Origin: Drosophila pseudoobscura
Taxonomy: Eukaryota > Arthropoda > Insecta > Diptera > Drosophilidae
Direction: 5' to 3'
DNA: 64,000 nt
Assembly (NCBI RefSeq): GCF_009870125.1
Contig: NC_046683.1
Location: 44,035,869 to 44,099,868 of the forward strand
Both the position numbers and the translations under genes were made by a program. Within the stretch, counting starts at the first letter, position 1, and each line of letters starts with the position of its first letter. Positions 46,508 through 60,739 of this stretch are shown in pieces. Below the pieces are notes generated by a model that was not told the DNA's origin, searched no databases, and saw only the letters and a program-made list of their open reading frames with translations.

Positions 46508-49500
46508 CTTATTTAAAAATTGCAATCTTATGGCTTTTATCTGATTCTCTTTCTATATAATTGCACTATTTTATCCAGCTGTTGATTATCCGATTACATT
46601 TCAGCGAAATTCCTCAAATATGGAAATTATATTTCCCAAACAGCTGTCAAAGTGGCTATATTATAACCCTCCGATTCCTTTCTTCCACTTCAGAGTAAAA
46701 TAAATAATGGGCAACAGATTGGATTTCCAAATTTTCATACAGATTTCCCCAAGTCTGGGTCCAGTGTGCAGCGCTTTGAAGACTTATCTGGTCAATCAGT
46801 TGACTGCTGATGAGACGCTTCTATATCTTTGTCGTCGAGCCTCGCTATGAGGTTTATATACGTACATGTGTGTGTATGTGCTTTAAGCCAATTCAAACTG
46901 TGGTTAATTGAATGGGGACAGAGGCTGCCAGCTGGCGGCTGTCGTCTGTCGGTTGGCGGCAGGTGAAAATGCCAGATTCTATTGTAATGTTGATAGAAGA
47001 TTTCCCAGAAAGATGCCAGTGGATAGATGAATGGCTGACGGAATGAGTGTTTCGAGTGGGAGTGGAGTCATGGAGCCAGGGCCGAAATTAAATGCAATTT
47101 TTGAAACACATTTCGCACCGATTTGTTGTCTTGGGCTGTGGCTCCGTCTATGGCTCCTGCTAATTGCAGGCACTGGCATCCCCATAAAAGCTGTACGCCT
47201 TAATACATCTGTACATAAATATGTTTATGCGGCGAAGCGGCAGTGCGGCAGTACACGAGAGGCATGCCACACGAGTCGTGGGGGCCGAAACAGTGGTAAA
47301 AAGTCAAATGCTGCATGTTGAACACCCACAAAGCATAAATAAAAACCAGCAATGGCCTGAACCTCGCCTCCTGCCACCTGCGCTGCCTGCCCCCTGCCCT
47401 GCCCCAGCCTCAGCCTCGTGTCTGATGTCTGGTGGGGTATTTCGTGGCGAAGGTGAAAGTGTTTTTGTTGGCCCGTTGCAATTATATTGTAAATGATTTT
47501 ATTATTTATTTGCTGAATTAATTTTGGCCAGACTCCAGCTCGTACTCGTATTCGTACTCGTACTCGTAATGTGTTGCCACAGACGTGGATATGGATGTGT
47601 GGATGCCACAGATGCGGCTGCACAGAGAAAGAGAAAGAGACAGAGATAGAGATGTGAAATATTCCATATAAATATTTATGTTTTAATTAAAAAGGCCACA
47701 AGGAAATTGAAATTGCATAAATTTCGTATTTAATTTGTAACGCATTGAGTGCAGAGACCAGACCAGACCCGACCAGAGACCTCTCTCGACTCTCCTTTGG
47801 GGAAATTGGCTGCACTTTTATTTGATTTTTATAGGGTGCAATTTATGAATGCCATTAAGCCAAATTAAGTTGTATGTTAGTTATTTGATTGTTTATGGCA
47901 GTACGAGAGTACGAGAGTATTGCCTGAACAAATTTTGGCAATTCAATCGCCGGATATCCTGACGAACGATACAGATAATCAAGTATGCAGATACATATAC
48001 TACTATATTGTTTTATTGGTGACTCTCTTTCTTTGCAAATGACTCACTCACTTGACGACTCTATTGTGTAGCTTTCTTTCTTAATAATGATTGAAATGAG
48101 CGCCCAGCTGTCGCCTTGAACTCCCTTAAACTGCACCGCAAAGTGCAGTACATCTTTAGTCATGAGTGCCTTTAAGTATCTTCTTAATTACCAACTGTTC
48201 CCCATCTCTCTCCTACTTTCAAGTTCCTGTTTCTGTCTCCTTCTATGACATGATATAGTACTACTGCTTTCTGTTCCTTGAGGCCATACATACGAGTATG
48301 TTGTGGCCGCCTGCTCTTAATAGGTGTTCACTTTTTGTCATTATTTAGTGCCATTTGGCAGACCATTTTTCACAAAGCCAAGTTCATATTTCAGGCGATA
48401 TTTATGACTGAGCAGAGATTCTGTGACAACGCTAACCAGCAAGCAGCGACCTTCAGACTGTCTGTCTGTCTGTCTGCCTGTCAGTGGATGCGCTGCAGGA
48501 TCCCATCCTGCCCCCATCTGCTCGGACTGTTTCGGTTTTTGGTTTGGGGGAGCAGGAGCATCTGCCAGCGATTTGCAATGATTTTTGGTGCAGCAACTGG
48601 TTTTTGGACAATTTTTGCGAACATCTTTTCCCCCTCTATTTTACGTGTTCATTATCATATGGAAGATGGAAGATGGGAGCTGCAACTGCGACTGCGACTG
48701 CGACTGGGAGCATATGCCATGTACAATGTAGTTTTTGGACACAAACGAAAGTGAACTTTTTTAATGCCGGACCAAAGTATCTTTATATCTGTGTCTGCTG
48801 CTGCTGCTGCTGCTGGACGCTGGGATGCTGTGATGCTGAGAAACGTGTCTTTGGCTCTTGGAGTCTTTGGCTGCTGGGCTGGGCTGGGGAGCATTTTGTT
48901 GGTTGGTTGGTTATTTATCGTCGCTTTTTTTTGATTTAACATATGTACGTGCTGCTGTCATACAAAAGGCATACATACGCACCCAAAAACACAAAAAAGA
49001 AACATGATTATATATTAATTTCATTAATAATAAATAATTTCACTTTTCATTTCACTCAAGCGAGCCAAAAGAATGCGCAACTTTCGTTGCGGGTGAAGCT
49101 GTGTGTCTTCCACCAAAACCCACGGATGGCTGCTGCTGCTGCTGCTGTTGCTGCTGCTGTGGCTGCCACTTTGCTGGATGTCAGAGAGGCCAAGACTCTG
49201 ATCTGTGGTAGGGGGGGACTCTCAAAGTGCCGACAGTGGCCAAAATCGATGGCCAAATTAATTGCTTCGACTCGGCCGCGCATGCGCATGCGTATACGTA
49301 ATTTTGATTATTAACTGTTAATTACATGCAATTTTTCTCTCACTCTGTCTCTCTGCCATACCCACATATTCAGATACTCAAATATTCGCTCGAATATACG
49401 AATACGAATACGAATAATGAGTGTTGCATTCAAGTTTGCCGCCAAATGTGTGTGTGGGTATATCGGTCTGGCCAAAAGATCAATCTCCCGATCGATGCCA

Positions 49501-51462
49501 GTGGCAGCATGTTAATTGCTCCAGAAAATTGAGTTATTTTCAACTATTTTGATTGCTGCCTGTTGACCTTTTTTATGCCCAATCTGAGTCGGCCCACACC
49601 CACGAAAATGTCAGCTCGTTCTGGTTCGGTTTGGTTCGAATTTTTGTTGTTTGTCTATTTGGCCAAGATCACTTCTGGCACTGCGCCAAGTCGCAGCCTG
49701 AGTGCTGTGTGCTGGGTGCTGGGTTCTGTGTCGTGCCCCTCGATGTTTATCGACAGTCGCATTCATATACAGTATATACGTGTATTGCTGCCAAATAAAA
49801 TTAAAATTGTAGATTTATATCGATCTCGAGAGCTCGACAGCACATACCCTCCCATGAGGATTGAGGGAACTTTGCTCTCGGCCTAACCTCCAGTTAGAGC
49901 TGCTTAGTGGCTGCTAAAGTGTTCTTGCCCGAGAGGGTATTAAAACGCCTTCATTTGACGCCTTGATTTTCCATTTATTTCGGTGGGGGGAGGAGGGTAG
50001 GGGAGGCCTGAGAAAATTAATCATTAATATTGCCATCGGGGGCGGCAAACTATGTAAATTTTCGTCGATGTTTTGTCGATTTTCTGTACGCCGGAAACGA
50101 GCCTTAATTTTCATGGGAGCTTTTCATTTGCCACTGCTCTTTCCCTCACACCCTCCCGCCCGCTGCCTCGCTCGCCCGACAATGCCTCTTGAGGCAGATG
50201 CAACACCTGTGTGTGGAGACTTCAATAAAAATGTAATTACGCCCTCTAATGGCGTACGGGCAACGCACCAAGCCAGCCAACAGCTCGTGTGGCAGGCCAC
50301 CGTCCATGCCCCTGACAGTCTCCACTCCACTGTGTTGTGGCAGCAGCACCATTAGCAGCGGCAGCCGCAGCCGCAGCAGCAGCAGAGGCCAGAGCCCGAT
50401 GGACGCTGCTTCTGCCTTGGCCTCCGCTATGGCCAGTTGATTGATTACACATTCGCCGCGTGGGCCGCTGCCGCCGCTGCATGGTAATGTCTGGCGTTAA
50501 TGCTGATGTTGCCACGTTGCCACAAATGAGCAGCACTGAGGCATGCAGCACTGCAGCACCCTGACAAGATCGTAATGATCGCACAGATACCACACCAGAG
50601 AGCTGGGATGCTGTGATATTGGGTTGCTGGGGAGCCGGGGAGCTCGGAGGCTGAGAGCCTCGTGATGTCATCAGTGGCAAAAGGAAAAACAAGCGCCCAT
50701 TCAACGATTATAAAATAAATTGTCTTTCCCTTGGTGGACCTTGATTTGCCAAATGATTTATGGCACTTCAAATGGCATAAAGTTTTTCCATAAAGATGGC
50801 ATTCGTACTGTCTGCAAAATTGAGATCTATCTGTGAGTGGGGCGCGGGTAGAGGGGGGGGAGTGGTTCCTTTCGAAGTTGTTCGCCAAAGACTTTCATTT
50901 TCACTGTTGCCACATTCTCGTAATTCTCGTAGTTTAGTAGCCTGGATTACCTCAGTCACAGCAGAGACTCCCAGCGAAAATTTCGCTTTCTACGCCACAA
51001 ACGCTTTGACAGCGTGCGGCTGAAATGTTGCACGTTTGACCAAATTTGGTCACAGGCTCAGGCCTCAGCGGCAGCCACAGCCTCAGCCCCAGTCGCAGCC
51101 CCAGCTTGAGGTTCAGTTTTGGACGACCGCTGTGGCCATGACGATGACGATAGAGGCGACCTCCTCCCGGCGGCACGCTCTGGTAGCTTCTTGTCGCCGT
51201 ATGTCATGCGCTTTATCTTGATGATGCTGGAAGTCATGAGCCTGCTCTTGGCCAGAGTCAGAGTCAGAGCCACAGCCAGAGCCTGATTTCGCTGTTTAAC
51301 ATAGTTAGAGGAGGCCCCAGGTCTGGAGCTCCACTGGTAGGGATTTTCACCGCAAATACAGTAGCTGCCACTGCCACTGCCACCAAGTAGCTGACTGGCT
51401 GGCTGGCCGTTCCACGTGGGTTGGGGCAGGTCAGTGCACCCTAGTCTCTGGGTGCTCGCTGC

Positions 51463-51497
51463 TCCGTCCGTCCGTCCGTCTGTCCGTCTGTCCGTCG
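51463..51497. repeat. (GTCC/GTCT)n tetranucleotide repeat
   Basis: Eight to nine GTCY units. No DINE-1 body is recognised next to it. Confidence 0.85.
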
Positions 51498-53099
51498 GTA
51501 TGTGATTAAAACGCTAAAACGCAGACAATCATAAATATCAAATGCGCCATATTTTAGGGTCTCTGCTGCGCTCTGTGGGTTTTTTACCCTCAAACAGACC
51601 CTGAAAGAGATAGCCATACAGCCATAGAAAGAGAGGGAGAGAGAGAGAATGGTTTCACTTTTGTTTTGAGCACTGAGCGACACCTGGCGGCGAGTGGCGG
51701 CGCACCATGACTCACATATCCACCAAAAGTGCGGCCCAAGAAAACTCTGGGACCCAGAGCCACAGACAGAGCCAGCCCCAGTCACAGTCACAGCCCCAGA
51801 GTCACAGTCCCAGTCCCAGTTCCAGCTAGAGGAAAAAAAAAGTGCATCATAAATTATTTCCACTCTGGCGTTTTCCTCAGTCAACCTTCCTTCGTATTTA
51901 TTTTTTTTTTTCCTTATTTTCCAAACCATTTTCATTTGCTAAAGTAGTCACACGGTCAGCGCCAGAGCACCGGACCACATTTGTCGCCCGGCCGAAGCGA
52001 AATCGAAATTGAAATTGAAATCCTGGTTCAGCCTCCGTCCCCGTTCCCGTGTCCGTCTCCGGCTCCGACTGTAGATGAAGCCCCCAGACTACGGCAGCCG
52101 CCGCACTTTGGTCACGAATGTCGGTCAAACGTGTTTTGTTTGCTATTTTACAACTTTAAATATGCCACACAATGGCCAAGCCTCCACCTCTTGGACTCCC
52201 TCCCCGCCACTTTGGGGCACATGCATACCTAATTTGTGTGCATATTTCTCCGGGGATTATCACTCTGTCACACTCCCGAGCTTTACCTCCAGCTACAGCC
52301 CAGCTCCAGCTCCAGCTCCAGCTCCAGAGCGGCGAATCAGCCACGATCTTTGGTGTTGGTGTTGGTGTTGGTCTTGGTCTTTCTGCCCCTAATTCCAATT
52401 ACAATCCAATGTGGCAGTAGTCGAATTTTTGAGTTTTTATCAATTCATAAGAGGATTCCCATTGAGACAGCAATAGGGGGATACATGCATTATCGGGATA
52501 AAATTATCTCTGGGAATACAGTGAGACTTGGAGCTCAATAAATTACAGAATTAGCCACGATAAAAGGAGACTGCCCCACCTTTAACGTAATAGGTAATGG
52601 ACCTCATAATCACTACAGCCAATAGCCGATTGATATCTATAGAAATTAAGCGGAATTTGCAGTTTTCTTGGGAACGGATGATATTAGATATACATATTTA
52701 AAAGAGATTTTCCAGATACATATTTAATATATAATACCGTTTACATGATACCACATCTTACATCATTTCATAGTTAATTAGAGGCCCTGCCGAGTGTCTT
52801 CTTAGTGCAATTTTCACTTTCACCAATTGAAGGGCTTCCTCTGCGATGTTTTCATAGTACGATGGATGTTTTTGCTGGCCAACAATTAGTCAGTTTAGCA
52901 GCGACTCTCTTAGGGGAAAAACAATGAAATCTGCGATTAAAGATTACGACCAAAGACAGCCAGGAGTCTAGGCCATAGTCTAGTTTTGGGTTCTGTCGTA
53001 ATGGCCCATTTTTAATGGTATGCCGTGGCTTTCCGCTAGCCTAATCTCATCCCAGAAATCTATGGGCACTTCCTTCTACCACATGTTGCGCCATCGAGC

Positions 53100-53136
53100 G
53101 GCAGGCAGGCAGGCAGGCAGGCAGGCGGGCAGGCGG
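53100..53136. repeat. (GGCA)n tetranucleotide repeat
   Basis: GGCA units with GGCG variants at the 3' end. Confidence 0.85.
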
Positions 53137-55762
53137 ACAGCCAGGCAGTAGTCAAATCAGTAAACTATTTAGCCCACTAACAAATTTCTCACATAATTCA
53201 CAAAACGTCGGTAGTAATACGGAAGCCGTTTCTACGAGTTGGTTGCAAATTTCACTCTTCGGCTGATAAGTCGCCTGGCAAATTTGCAGGCACTCAAATT
53301 TGAATTTCATGTCCCTTTTATCGGTGCGACTATCTAACGCTTAGCCTTCGTCTCCGTCTCAGTCTCCGTCTTAGTCGCCGCTTTGGCCTTAACTTCAGCT
53401 CAGGCTTCAGCTCAGCTTTTGGTCCGGCACTACTTGGCCCGGCTAGAAGTGGCCATTGTGGTTGAGTTTTCTTTTTGGCAAATTTTCCTGGCCATAATAG
53501 CATTTCGTGCTGGGGGGTTTTAGCGCCTTATTGGGCGGCATCGGCGGCGGTTCAACGGATTGATGTGCACTGTGTGAACAGAGTTTTTCTCGATATTTTC
53601 GGCAACCACAAAAGTTATAAAATATAGAAAATTATGCGCATCGGCTACTGGTTGATGGGGCTGCCACAGCCCTCTCTCACTCTCCCTCTCCCTCTCGCTC
53701 TATCTGCCTCCTGGTTGTCATCAAAAGCGGCGCCGCAGTGCGGGGCTTCGAGTCGCCTCGGATCGGTTTGGGGGGCTGTTGCCTGGCACTTAACACCTTT
53801 TTGACACACAGCCAGCGACGTCAAATGCAAATGAAGATAAATCGCTGCCTCTGATCTTTTTAGCACCTTTTTGCATACATTCCCCCAATCGGTGGTACGT
53901 CCAGGCGGCGGCGGCGGCGGCGGCGGTGTGGAACGGGGCAACAGCAACAGCGACTCCTGGCCAAGCTCCGGTGACAGCCGACACAAACATGCAACATTTT
54001 GTCGCCAGTTGTACAACTCCCGACTGTTGACTGCTGACTGCTTGCTGCGCTTGCTGCCACTACCTCGAATGTGGCCTGTGTTGCATGGAAGTTTTTTTGG
54101 GGATTATGATGGCAGCCAAGGCGGGATCTGAGGTCCCTGATACCTGATACCCTCTAAGGAGATTAGCTGACTGATGGAATAGCTGCGTTTTTCTTTGGAT
54201 CTGGCAGGATTTGACTATTCGGGAATGGTTCTTAAAGGTTCCCAAAGGATGATCAGAAAGATATTCGGAAATGGACCAAGCCCTAAGCTAACCCTAATTA
54301 TGTAGTAGGTTTTGCTAAGGATATGATTATAGAGCATTTGTCGTTGAACATGTATCCCTGTAAACAAAAATAAAACATCCATATAAACAGACATGGAAAG
54401 ATATAATTTTAATGAGAACTAATTAATCTACAAACTCCGATGAAAAATATCTTTTAAAGGATCTTTCAACAGGATTAATATGCGAAACACATAAAGAATG
54501 GGGTTGCATCCGAAAAGAGTCGCCGGTTGATAATCGTTTTGGGGGATTGTCAAATGCATTTTAATAAAAGAAGAAAATTGCTTTGCAGATAATAATTTGA
54601 GAAGAGAGGATATGAAAAGATGCTTTCCAATATACCCGAGTATCGGATATTTTTGGTGGCCAATCTGGAAAGCGAAAACACTTCGCTTTATGATTACTTG
54701 GCTCTGAACAGCTTGGCCCTTTCATCGGCCCAGACCCGAGCGTATCCAATCTTCGAGTTGATGACTTAACCTTTCCTTTTCTGCCATCTGTACGTTGCAA
54801 CGTTGTCAATAAGGTCAAGGGGGGAGCTGCCACTGCCACTGCTGTTGCTCTTGCTGCTGCTGCTGCTGCTGTTGCACCTCGGAAACACTCATACACAGAG
54901 AGGCACATATGAGGGGCACAATCAGAAAATTATCAGCCTGCCCCCGAGAGGCGTCGTTGTCGTTGGCTGTGGCTCTGGCTGTGGCGCTGGCTGTCGTCAT
55001 TGTTGTGGGGCCTATGCCTGGGCCTGTGCCTGGGACAAATGGAAGGCTGGACGGCTGGACGGATGAGGAAGTTGTTGTGGAGCCTGTGTGGTTCGATCGG
55101 GTCTGTGCTGCATTTGTTGCATGCCACCAACTATCGGCTGGCAGCGGCTGGGGCGACTATCGGCAGCAACGTTGTCGCGTTTTTCTTTTATTTAAATTAC
55201 GAAATGTTTTGTCAACAATTTGTCCAGTGATTTATTTGCTTTTGTGGCGGCGGCGGCAGTGGCAGTGGCAGTGGCTGCTCTTGCGACTTGCCACCGCAAG
55301 TATCGTATCCGGAGGCGGCAGCGTCAGCGGCAGAGGAGGCACACAATAGCCTGGTGTGGCTAATCGGAGTTGCAAGTTGCAAGTTATCAGTGGACTGAGT
55401 GACAGGTGCATAAATTGCATTTAAAATCGAAAGTTGAGCTCTGGCTGGGCAGACGCTGACGCTGACGCCGCCGCCCAGAATGAAAGTGAGCGACGTGCAT
55501 CCATTAAATGTGTGCCACTCATCCACGGTGGCATGCCACTGCGCGGTGCGCAGTGCATTGACTCTGCTGCTGCTGCTGCCGTCGCAGCTGCTGTCCATCA
55601 GAGAACTTTCGATTTCGATTGCGTAGTGCGTTCGTCAACAGAGAGAGAGACTGAGACTGAGACGGGACTCCTCTCGCCAGGAGACTTTCCATTGTGGCGT
55701 TTGTTGAACCGATCTCTGAACCGATCTCTGCAACAAGCGGGAGACGGATGGCAGGGTCAGGA

Positions 55763-55790
55763 ACTGGCACTGGCACTGGCACTGGCACTG
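55763..55790. repeat. (TGGCAC)n hexanucleotide repeat
   Basis: Four units followed by TGGGAC variants. Confidence 0.85.
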
Positions 55791-56957
55791 GGACTCGGAC
55801 AACAACTGGTGCTGCTGGCTGCTGGCTGCTGCTGCCACAGATCACACAAGAAACACATATTTCTTGCCAGAGTTTTATACGTTTTTTCGGCCTGCTGCAT
55901 GCTGCTCGGATTCGGTTTTTTGAAGCCCCCGTGAGTGACACACAATTGCGTTTTTTGCGCATAGTTCCGTATTTGGTCAGAGATAATGATGTGAAATGCG
56001 GCTGGCTGCTGCCTCCAACATCCCCAACGACAACGACATCGAAGACAGGCCTCAGCCTCAGCCACAGCCACAGCTTCAGAGGCGAAGGCGAAGTCGAAGT
56101 CCGGAGCTGCAGCTCCAGCTCCAGCTCCAACAGACAGCTCCACAACAAGGCAATCACCCACTCAAAATTGTTGCGGAAAAATTGGCCAGGAGTCGGAGTC
56201 GGCCATTCGGATGCATGTAAATGAGTGAAAATGTTTCAACTTAATTCTGTTTTTGTGCGTTCAAGGCACAGTTGCCACGGAGCCAAGGGGCCAAGGGAGG
56301 GAGGGGATCGTCATGGAGAGAAATTCAACAAAACCTTAACCGGAGAAATGACACTGAGGAAAAAATATATGTACAAAGTTTAGAAAAATAAACCTAAGCA
56401 AAAGTCCCCTTTTCATCCTTCGCTCTGGTGGTACATCTTCTCTCGAAGGACATATAAAACTGCAGAATCTACAGTGAGAAAACCAAAGCTTTCGTATATA
56501 CAATATTGGGACTTGCCAGGAGTCCAACTATGAAGCTTCCCTGAAACGCAAATAAAGATAAAACGAGGGATGCGCTCTCTTTTGGTACATGTCTGATATA
56601 AAAACCCACCCTTAATTGCTAAGCCGCACTGGGAGAGGGTAAGAAAGGCAGTCACAGGAACACTTTTGTTATTTTTTCTAACTATACAGAAACTAAAAAT
56701 GGTAGAATGAAAGTCCCACTGCAAATAGGTTAATTTATCCTGCTATGATAGGCAAAATTACATCTTTTCCAGCTTTTGTCAAATTTTGAACAAATTTTCT
56801 CTCAGTGCAGACACACCGCCTACCCTGCGCATGCCCCAGTAGTACAAATCGTATTGCCATAACAGTATCTGGGTTTTCAGTTTATATTTGTCAGTAGAGA
56901 AAACATTGGAGCCAAAAACAAATCGGTGTGAACGAGCACTTTCGACAGCATTTGATA

Positions 56958-59900
56958 ATGGAGACTGGTTCTGGTACCGAAGTGGATATAGAGGGGGGCA
57001 TGACACCCCCGGACCCGGAGGGGGGTGCACCGGGGAGCATAGTGGAGGCGCCCCTCACGACAAAGCCCAAAGCGCCATATCTCAAGAAGTTCATAGAGCC
57101 CGACTCCGATGAGGAGGTGGTGAGCGATCTACGCCAGCTGTACAATATCCACGAGTCCTGGCGCACGCTCCTCTCGCTGCCCAGCTGCCAGAAGGTCATG
57201 GTCTCGTGAGTCGAAAGATGATTGATGCGCTCACCCCATCCGCTCACTCAATCCCTTCCTTTTCGCAGAGATAACGTTCAGAAGGGCATGCATATTGAAG
57301 TGGGTGTCAATGTCACGCAGGAGTTCCCCTGGAAGCAGGTTAAGTACAAGGATCTGCGGGACATTCTGTTCGAGGAGCTGGAGAACGTGATGGATCTGAT
57401 GAAGCTGTTCAAGAACTTCAACCAGGAAAACTACGTGCTGATCGGCTTCTGTCCCTTACTCACTGAGTCCGTGGAGGACCCACCGGAGGGCGATCCCTTC
57501 ATCTTCTTTGCCAGCCCCAAGGATACCAAGACGGCCATGGGCATCATTCAGAACATGGAGGCCTTTGAGCGCTGGCGGATGCAGCGGCGCCTGCGCAAGA
57601 AGCCCCGCCGCTGGGTGAGCCAGGGCACCGAGAACGAGATGATCGTCCTGGTGGAGCACTTCAAGGACGAGCCCATCGACGTCGAGATCCAGAGCGTGTA
57701 CCCCATCCAGGAGCCCAAGCATGTGGCCTTCGACTACCGCATGGCGCGAGATGTGCGCGACGGCGTCATCGAGCTGCTGCCCAACGAGAACATCAAGTTC
57801 GAAAATGTCACCCGTCGTCGGATTACCGTCGCCGTTCAGTCCGCCCCGGCGCTCATCCATCGCGAGCAGCAGACGAATCCCACATTCCCCTCGAACGCCT
57901 GGTCGCAGTATCTCTACGAGATCGATGAAAGCGGCAAGTGCATCGCTTTTCATCTCCCTTCAACTTCGATTTGATAATCTCTGTGCTGCCACCAGATCTC
58001 GAGCTGGACGACACCGATGTGGAGGAGGAAGAGGGTAAGCTGCCGAAGCCCATAAGTCCTGCAGAAGTTCAGGAGGTGCCGGTGAAGCCGCCACCCGAAA
58101 TGTCCGATCAAATCAAGCTGCTGCTCAACACACTCGACTTCAACCGGATCGACAGCTATCGGTGGGTAAATCCTCACAGATCTCTCTTCTTTACCCATCT
58201 ATAGAATTGTCTTATGCTTCTTAGCGATGACTATATGCTCATATCGAACAAGCAGGTGGTGCAGTACACCAATCAGTACCTTCAGGAGTTCATCTGCTTT
58301 GCCAACATCTCGAAGAGCAACAAGCGCTTTGTGGCTGGCCACGACTGGTACCCGCGCCTCTCCGGATTGATCGCGGTATCGTATGCTTTCAGTACTCCGG
58401 CCACCGTCAAGGTGGCCACCAATCAGGTGGACTGGGTGCAGCAGGCGGTCCTGCAGCCGAATCCCGTGCTGCTGTGGAGCTTTGCTGATAATCTGAACTA
58501 CAAGCTGGAGTTTGAGGCGCCAATCGAGACGACGTCACTGGCCTTCTGTCCCTTCAATGGGGATCTACTGCTGGGCGGCTGCAAGAACGGACAGGTGGTC
58601 ATATGGGATCTGCAGGGACGTTGTGAACGCTTGGATGAGGAGGAATACCTGTCGGCCGCCCAGGCCAAATACCGCACAATGATCGGGGACTTTCTCAATT
58701 GGACCATAGATCTGGACGAGGATGTGATAGTTGCCCCGGCCACCATCTCGCCGCTGGAGAACTCTCCCAAGGGCGCCATCACTGGATTCTATTGGCTGGG
58801 CAATCAGTTTTACATGAACAACTTTGGCAAGGTGTACACCGATCCGGACACACGCGTTCAGCACAAGTTCTTCGTTACCTGCGCCTTTGATGGCACCGTC
58901 AGCTTCTGGAATCTGGACCCGAGCTCCAAGCAGGACAAGGACAAAATGCGGACACGTCTGCTGCCCAAGGAGCTGACCCAGAGCGAGTCGTCCATCAAGT
59001 CGCAGACGGTGAAGCCCACCTACAATCTCTACTTCAATGAACCACTGACGGGGATCATAGCGGACAGCTCGGTGTTCTCGATTCGCACTCCACCGCCCAA
59101 GATGATCATGGAGAGCCCTGCCAATTATCCCACAACGCTGGTGGCCAAGAATCCGCCAACCCTAAGGCAGACCATGATCCTGTCCACGTTCTATGGGCAC
59201 ATTAGTCGCGTCGAATGGCTGGGCATGTACGCGGACTCCGATCCCAAGGAGATTGTCAACTGTTCGGTGCAATTTGCGATGGTGCATGATGGTCCCGTGG
59301 TGTCTGTCCGCAAGAATCCCTTTTATCCGGAGCTCTTCGTCTCCATCGGGCGCAATGTGTTCGCCTTGTGGAAGGAGGACTATCCCCATTCGGCGATCTT
59401 CTGGCGGAAGCGACCCTGCGATCTCACAGCCGTTGCCTGGAGCGAGACGCGTCCCGCCGTCCTCTATATAACCCGCATCGATGGGATACTCGAGGCGTGG
59501 GATATTCTGGGTAAGCTGATCTCTTTCTCGAGGGGCTTATTGCGAGGAATTTACAAAAGCGAAACAATCCCCAAGCTCGCGACGATGATGCCTGTCTGAT
59601 CGAGATCCTGGGCGGCGGCATTATCACTGGCATCACCGAGCACCGACCCTCGCTGCCCTACAAGATCCTCGGCATCGGGGACTACAACAGTAGCATTCGA
59701 ATGGTGAAGCTGCCGCACAGCTTCGATGTGCCCCTGGACAACGAACTGCAGAAGCTGATGAACTATGTGCTCAAGGAGGAACGTCGCAAGACTGGAATAC
59801 AGGCGTGGGAGCAGAAGTACTACGAGCTCAACAAGGACATCATCGAGGCGAAGCGCGAGGCCGAGGAGGAGACGCGCAAGGAGATGGAGCGCATCGAGCG

Positions 59901-60685
59901 GGAGGAGCAGCTGAACACCCGCAAACGACAGGCGGAAGATGAAGAGGAAAACGCGTGAGTACGACATAATGGTCCATAATGTCCTTTGCCCCTCAACTGA
60001 ATCCCCCTGCAGTGACAACAGCAAACCAACCCAGGGATTGGCCTACAACGAGCGCATGGCTGTCCTCTGGGACGAGCTGAATCTCAACCGCATGATGACC
60101 ATCCTGATGTCGCGCAAGCAGATGGATCCCGAGAAGCTGGCCCGCGAGACGGCCCTGCAGAAGGAGCAACTAAGCTACGAGGCAGCCAAGAAGGAGTCGC
60201 ATGTGAAGCTTCTATCCACGCTGGACAGCGAGATCAACACGATCCGTTCCCGCATCCTGCCCGCCGAAGTGCCAGACATGCAGCGCAGCGAGATGATCCA
60301 GGAGCGCATCAAGCGCGAAATGGAGATGGCCGAATCGTATGAGCGGGTGTGCGAGAACTCCTTCGAGATCCTTAACATGTTCAACGAATTCAAGCCCATC
60401 GACTACATAGAGTTCCTGGAGCGGGGCCGTCAGCGTCGCAAGCTGCTCGATCAGGCCCTGGGCGGCAACACTGAACGGCTGCTCTGGTACCAGGAGAAGG
60501 TCAAGAACATGGAGATCTACGAGTGCAACTTTGGCTATGAGTTCCTGTACACCACGCGCCCGGAATCGGGGCGTCCGAGTGCTGAAGCACTTGAACGTCC
60601 AAGTGATATTCCATCGGATACTATTGATGCAATACTGTCCAACGCGGATACTCTATCGAAAAGTCATCAATCGGACGATGTGTAA
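56958..60685 (+). CDS. Axonemal inner-arm dynein intermediate chain (WDR63/DNAI3/IC140 family)
   Basis: The family is the IC140 subunit of two-headed inner-arm dynein I1/f in motile cilia and sperm flagella. Exons: 56958-57205, 57269-57933, 57996-58161, 58225-59510, 59576-59954, 60013-60685; all phases agree, giving 1138 aa. The ATG at 56958 is the first in frame. An acidic N-terminus leads into the family-specific region (GMHIEVGVNVTQEFPWKQVK and YIFFASP-like segments). Then come WD40 repeats at about 395-840: LSGLIAVSYAF, LLLGGCKNGQVVIWDL, FVTCAFDGTVSFWNL, LFVSIGRNVFALWKE and LYITRIDGILEAWDIL. A long charged coiled coil follows (about 850-1090). Intron 2 (57934-57995) is GC-AG; intron 4 (59511-59575) has a poor pyrimidine tract. 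Human WDR63 is about 890 aa, so this protein is long at the C-terminus. Flies have motile cilia only in sperm and some sensory neurons, so testis expression is expected (inference). Confidence 0.88.
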
Positions 60686-60733
60686 CGATCTTCCTTTTGC
60701 TTACCAGAAGTATTATAATTATTCCAAAATGTT

Positions 60734-60739
60734 AATAAA
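60734..60739 (+). terminator. Poly(A) signal of the dynein intermediate chain gene
   Basis: AATAAA 48 bases after the stop codon. Confidence 0.65.

Larger units (their letters stand above)
37909..56957. other. Gene-poor interval (about 19 kb)
   Basis: No coding gene is supported; open frames reflect microsatellites. Non-repetitive A/T-rich islands with homeodomain-type cores occur at about 39855-39910 (TTAATTACATAAGC and GCTTAATTATG), 44855-44990, 47655-47740 and 47800-47905 (TTTATGGC, TGATTGTTTATGG). They resemble developmental enhancer sequence. The interval could serve a neighbouring gene outside the window. Conservation cannot be checked here. Confidence 0.45.

Noticed and set aside
55519..56224. 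Frames of up to 212 codons on both strands
   Set aside because: Both strands are open because of the TGGCAC, GCTGCC and AGCTCC repeats. The translations are low complexity.
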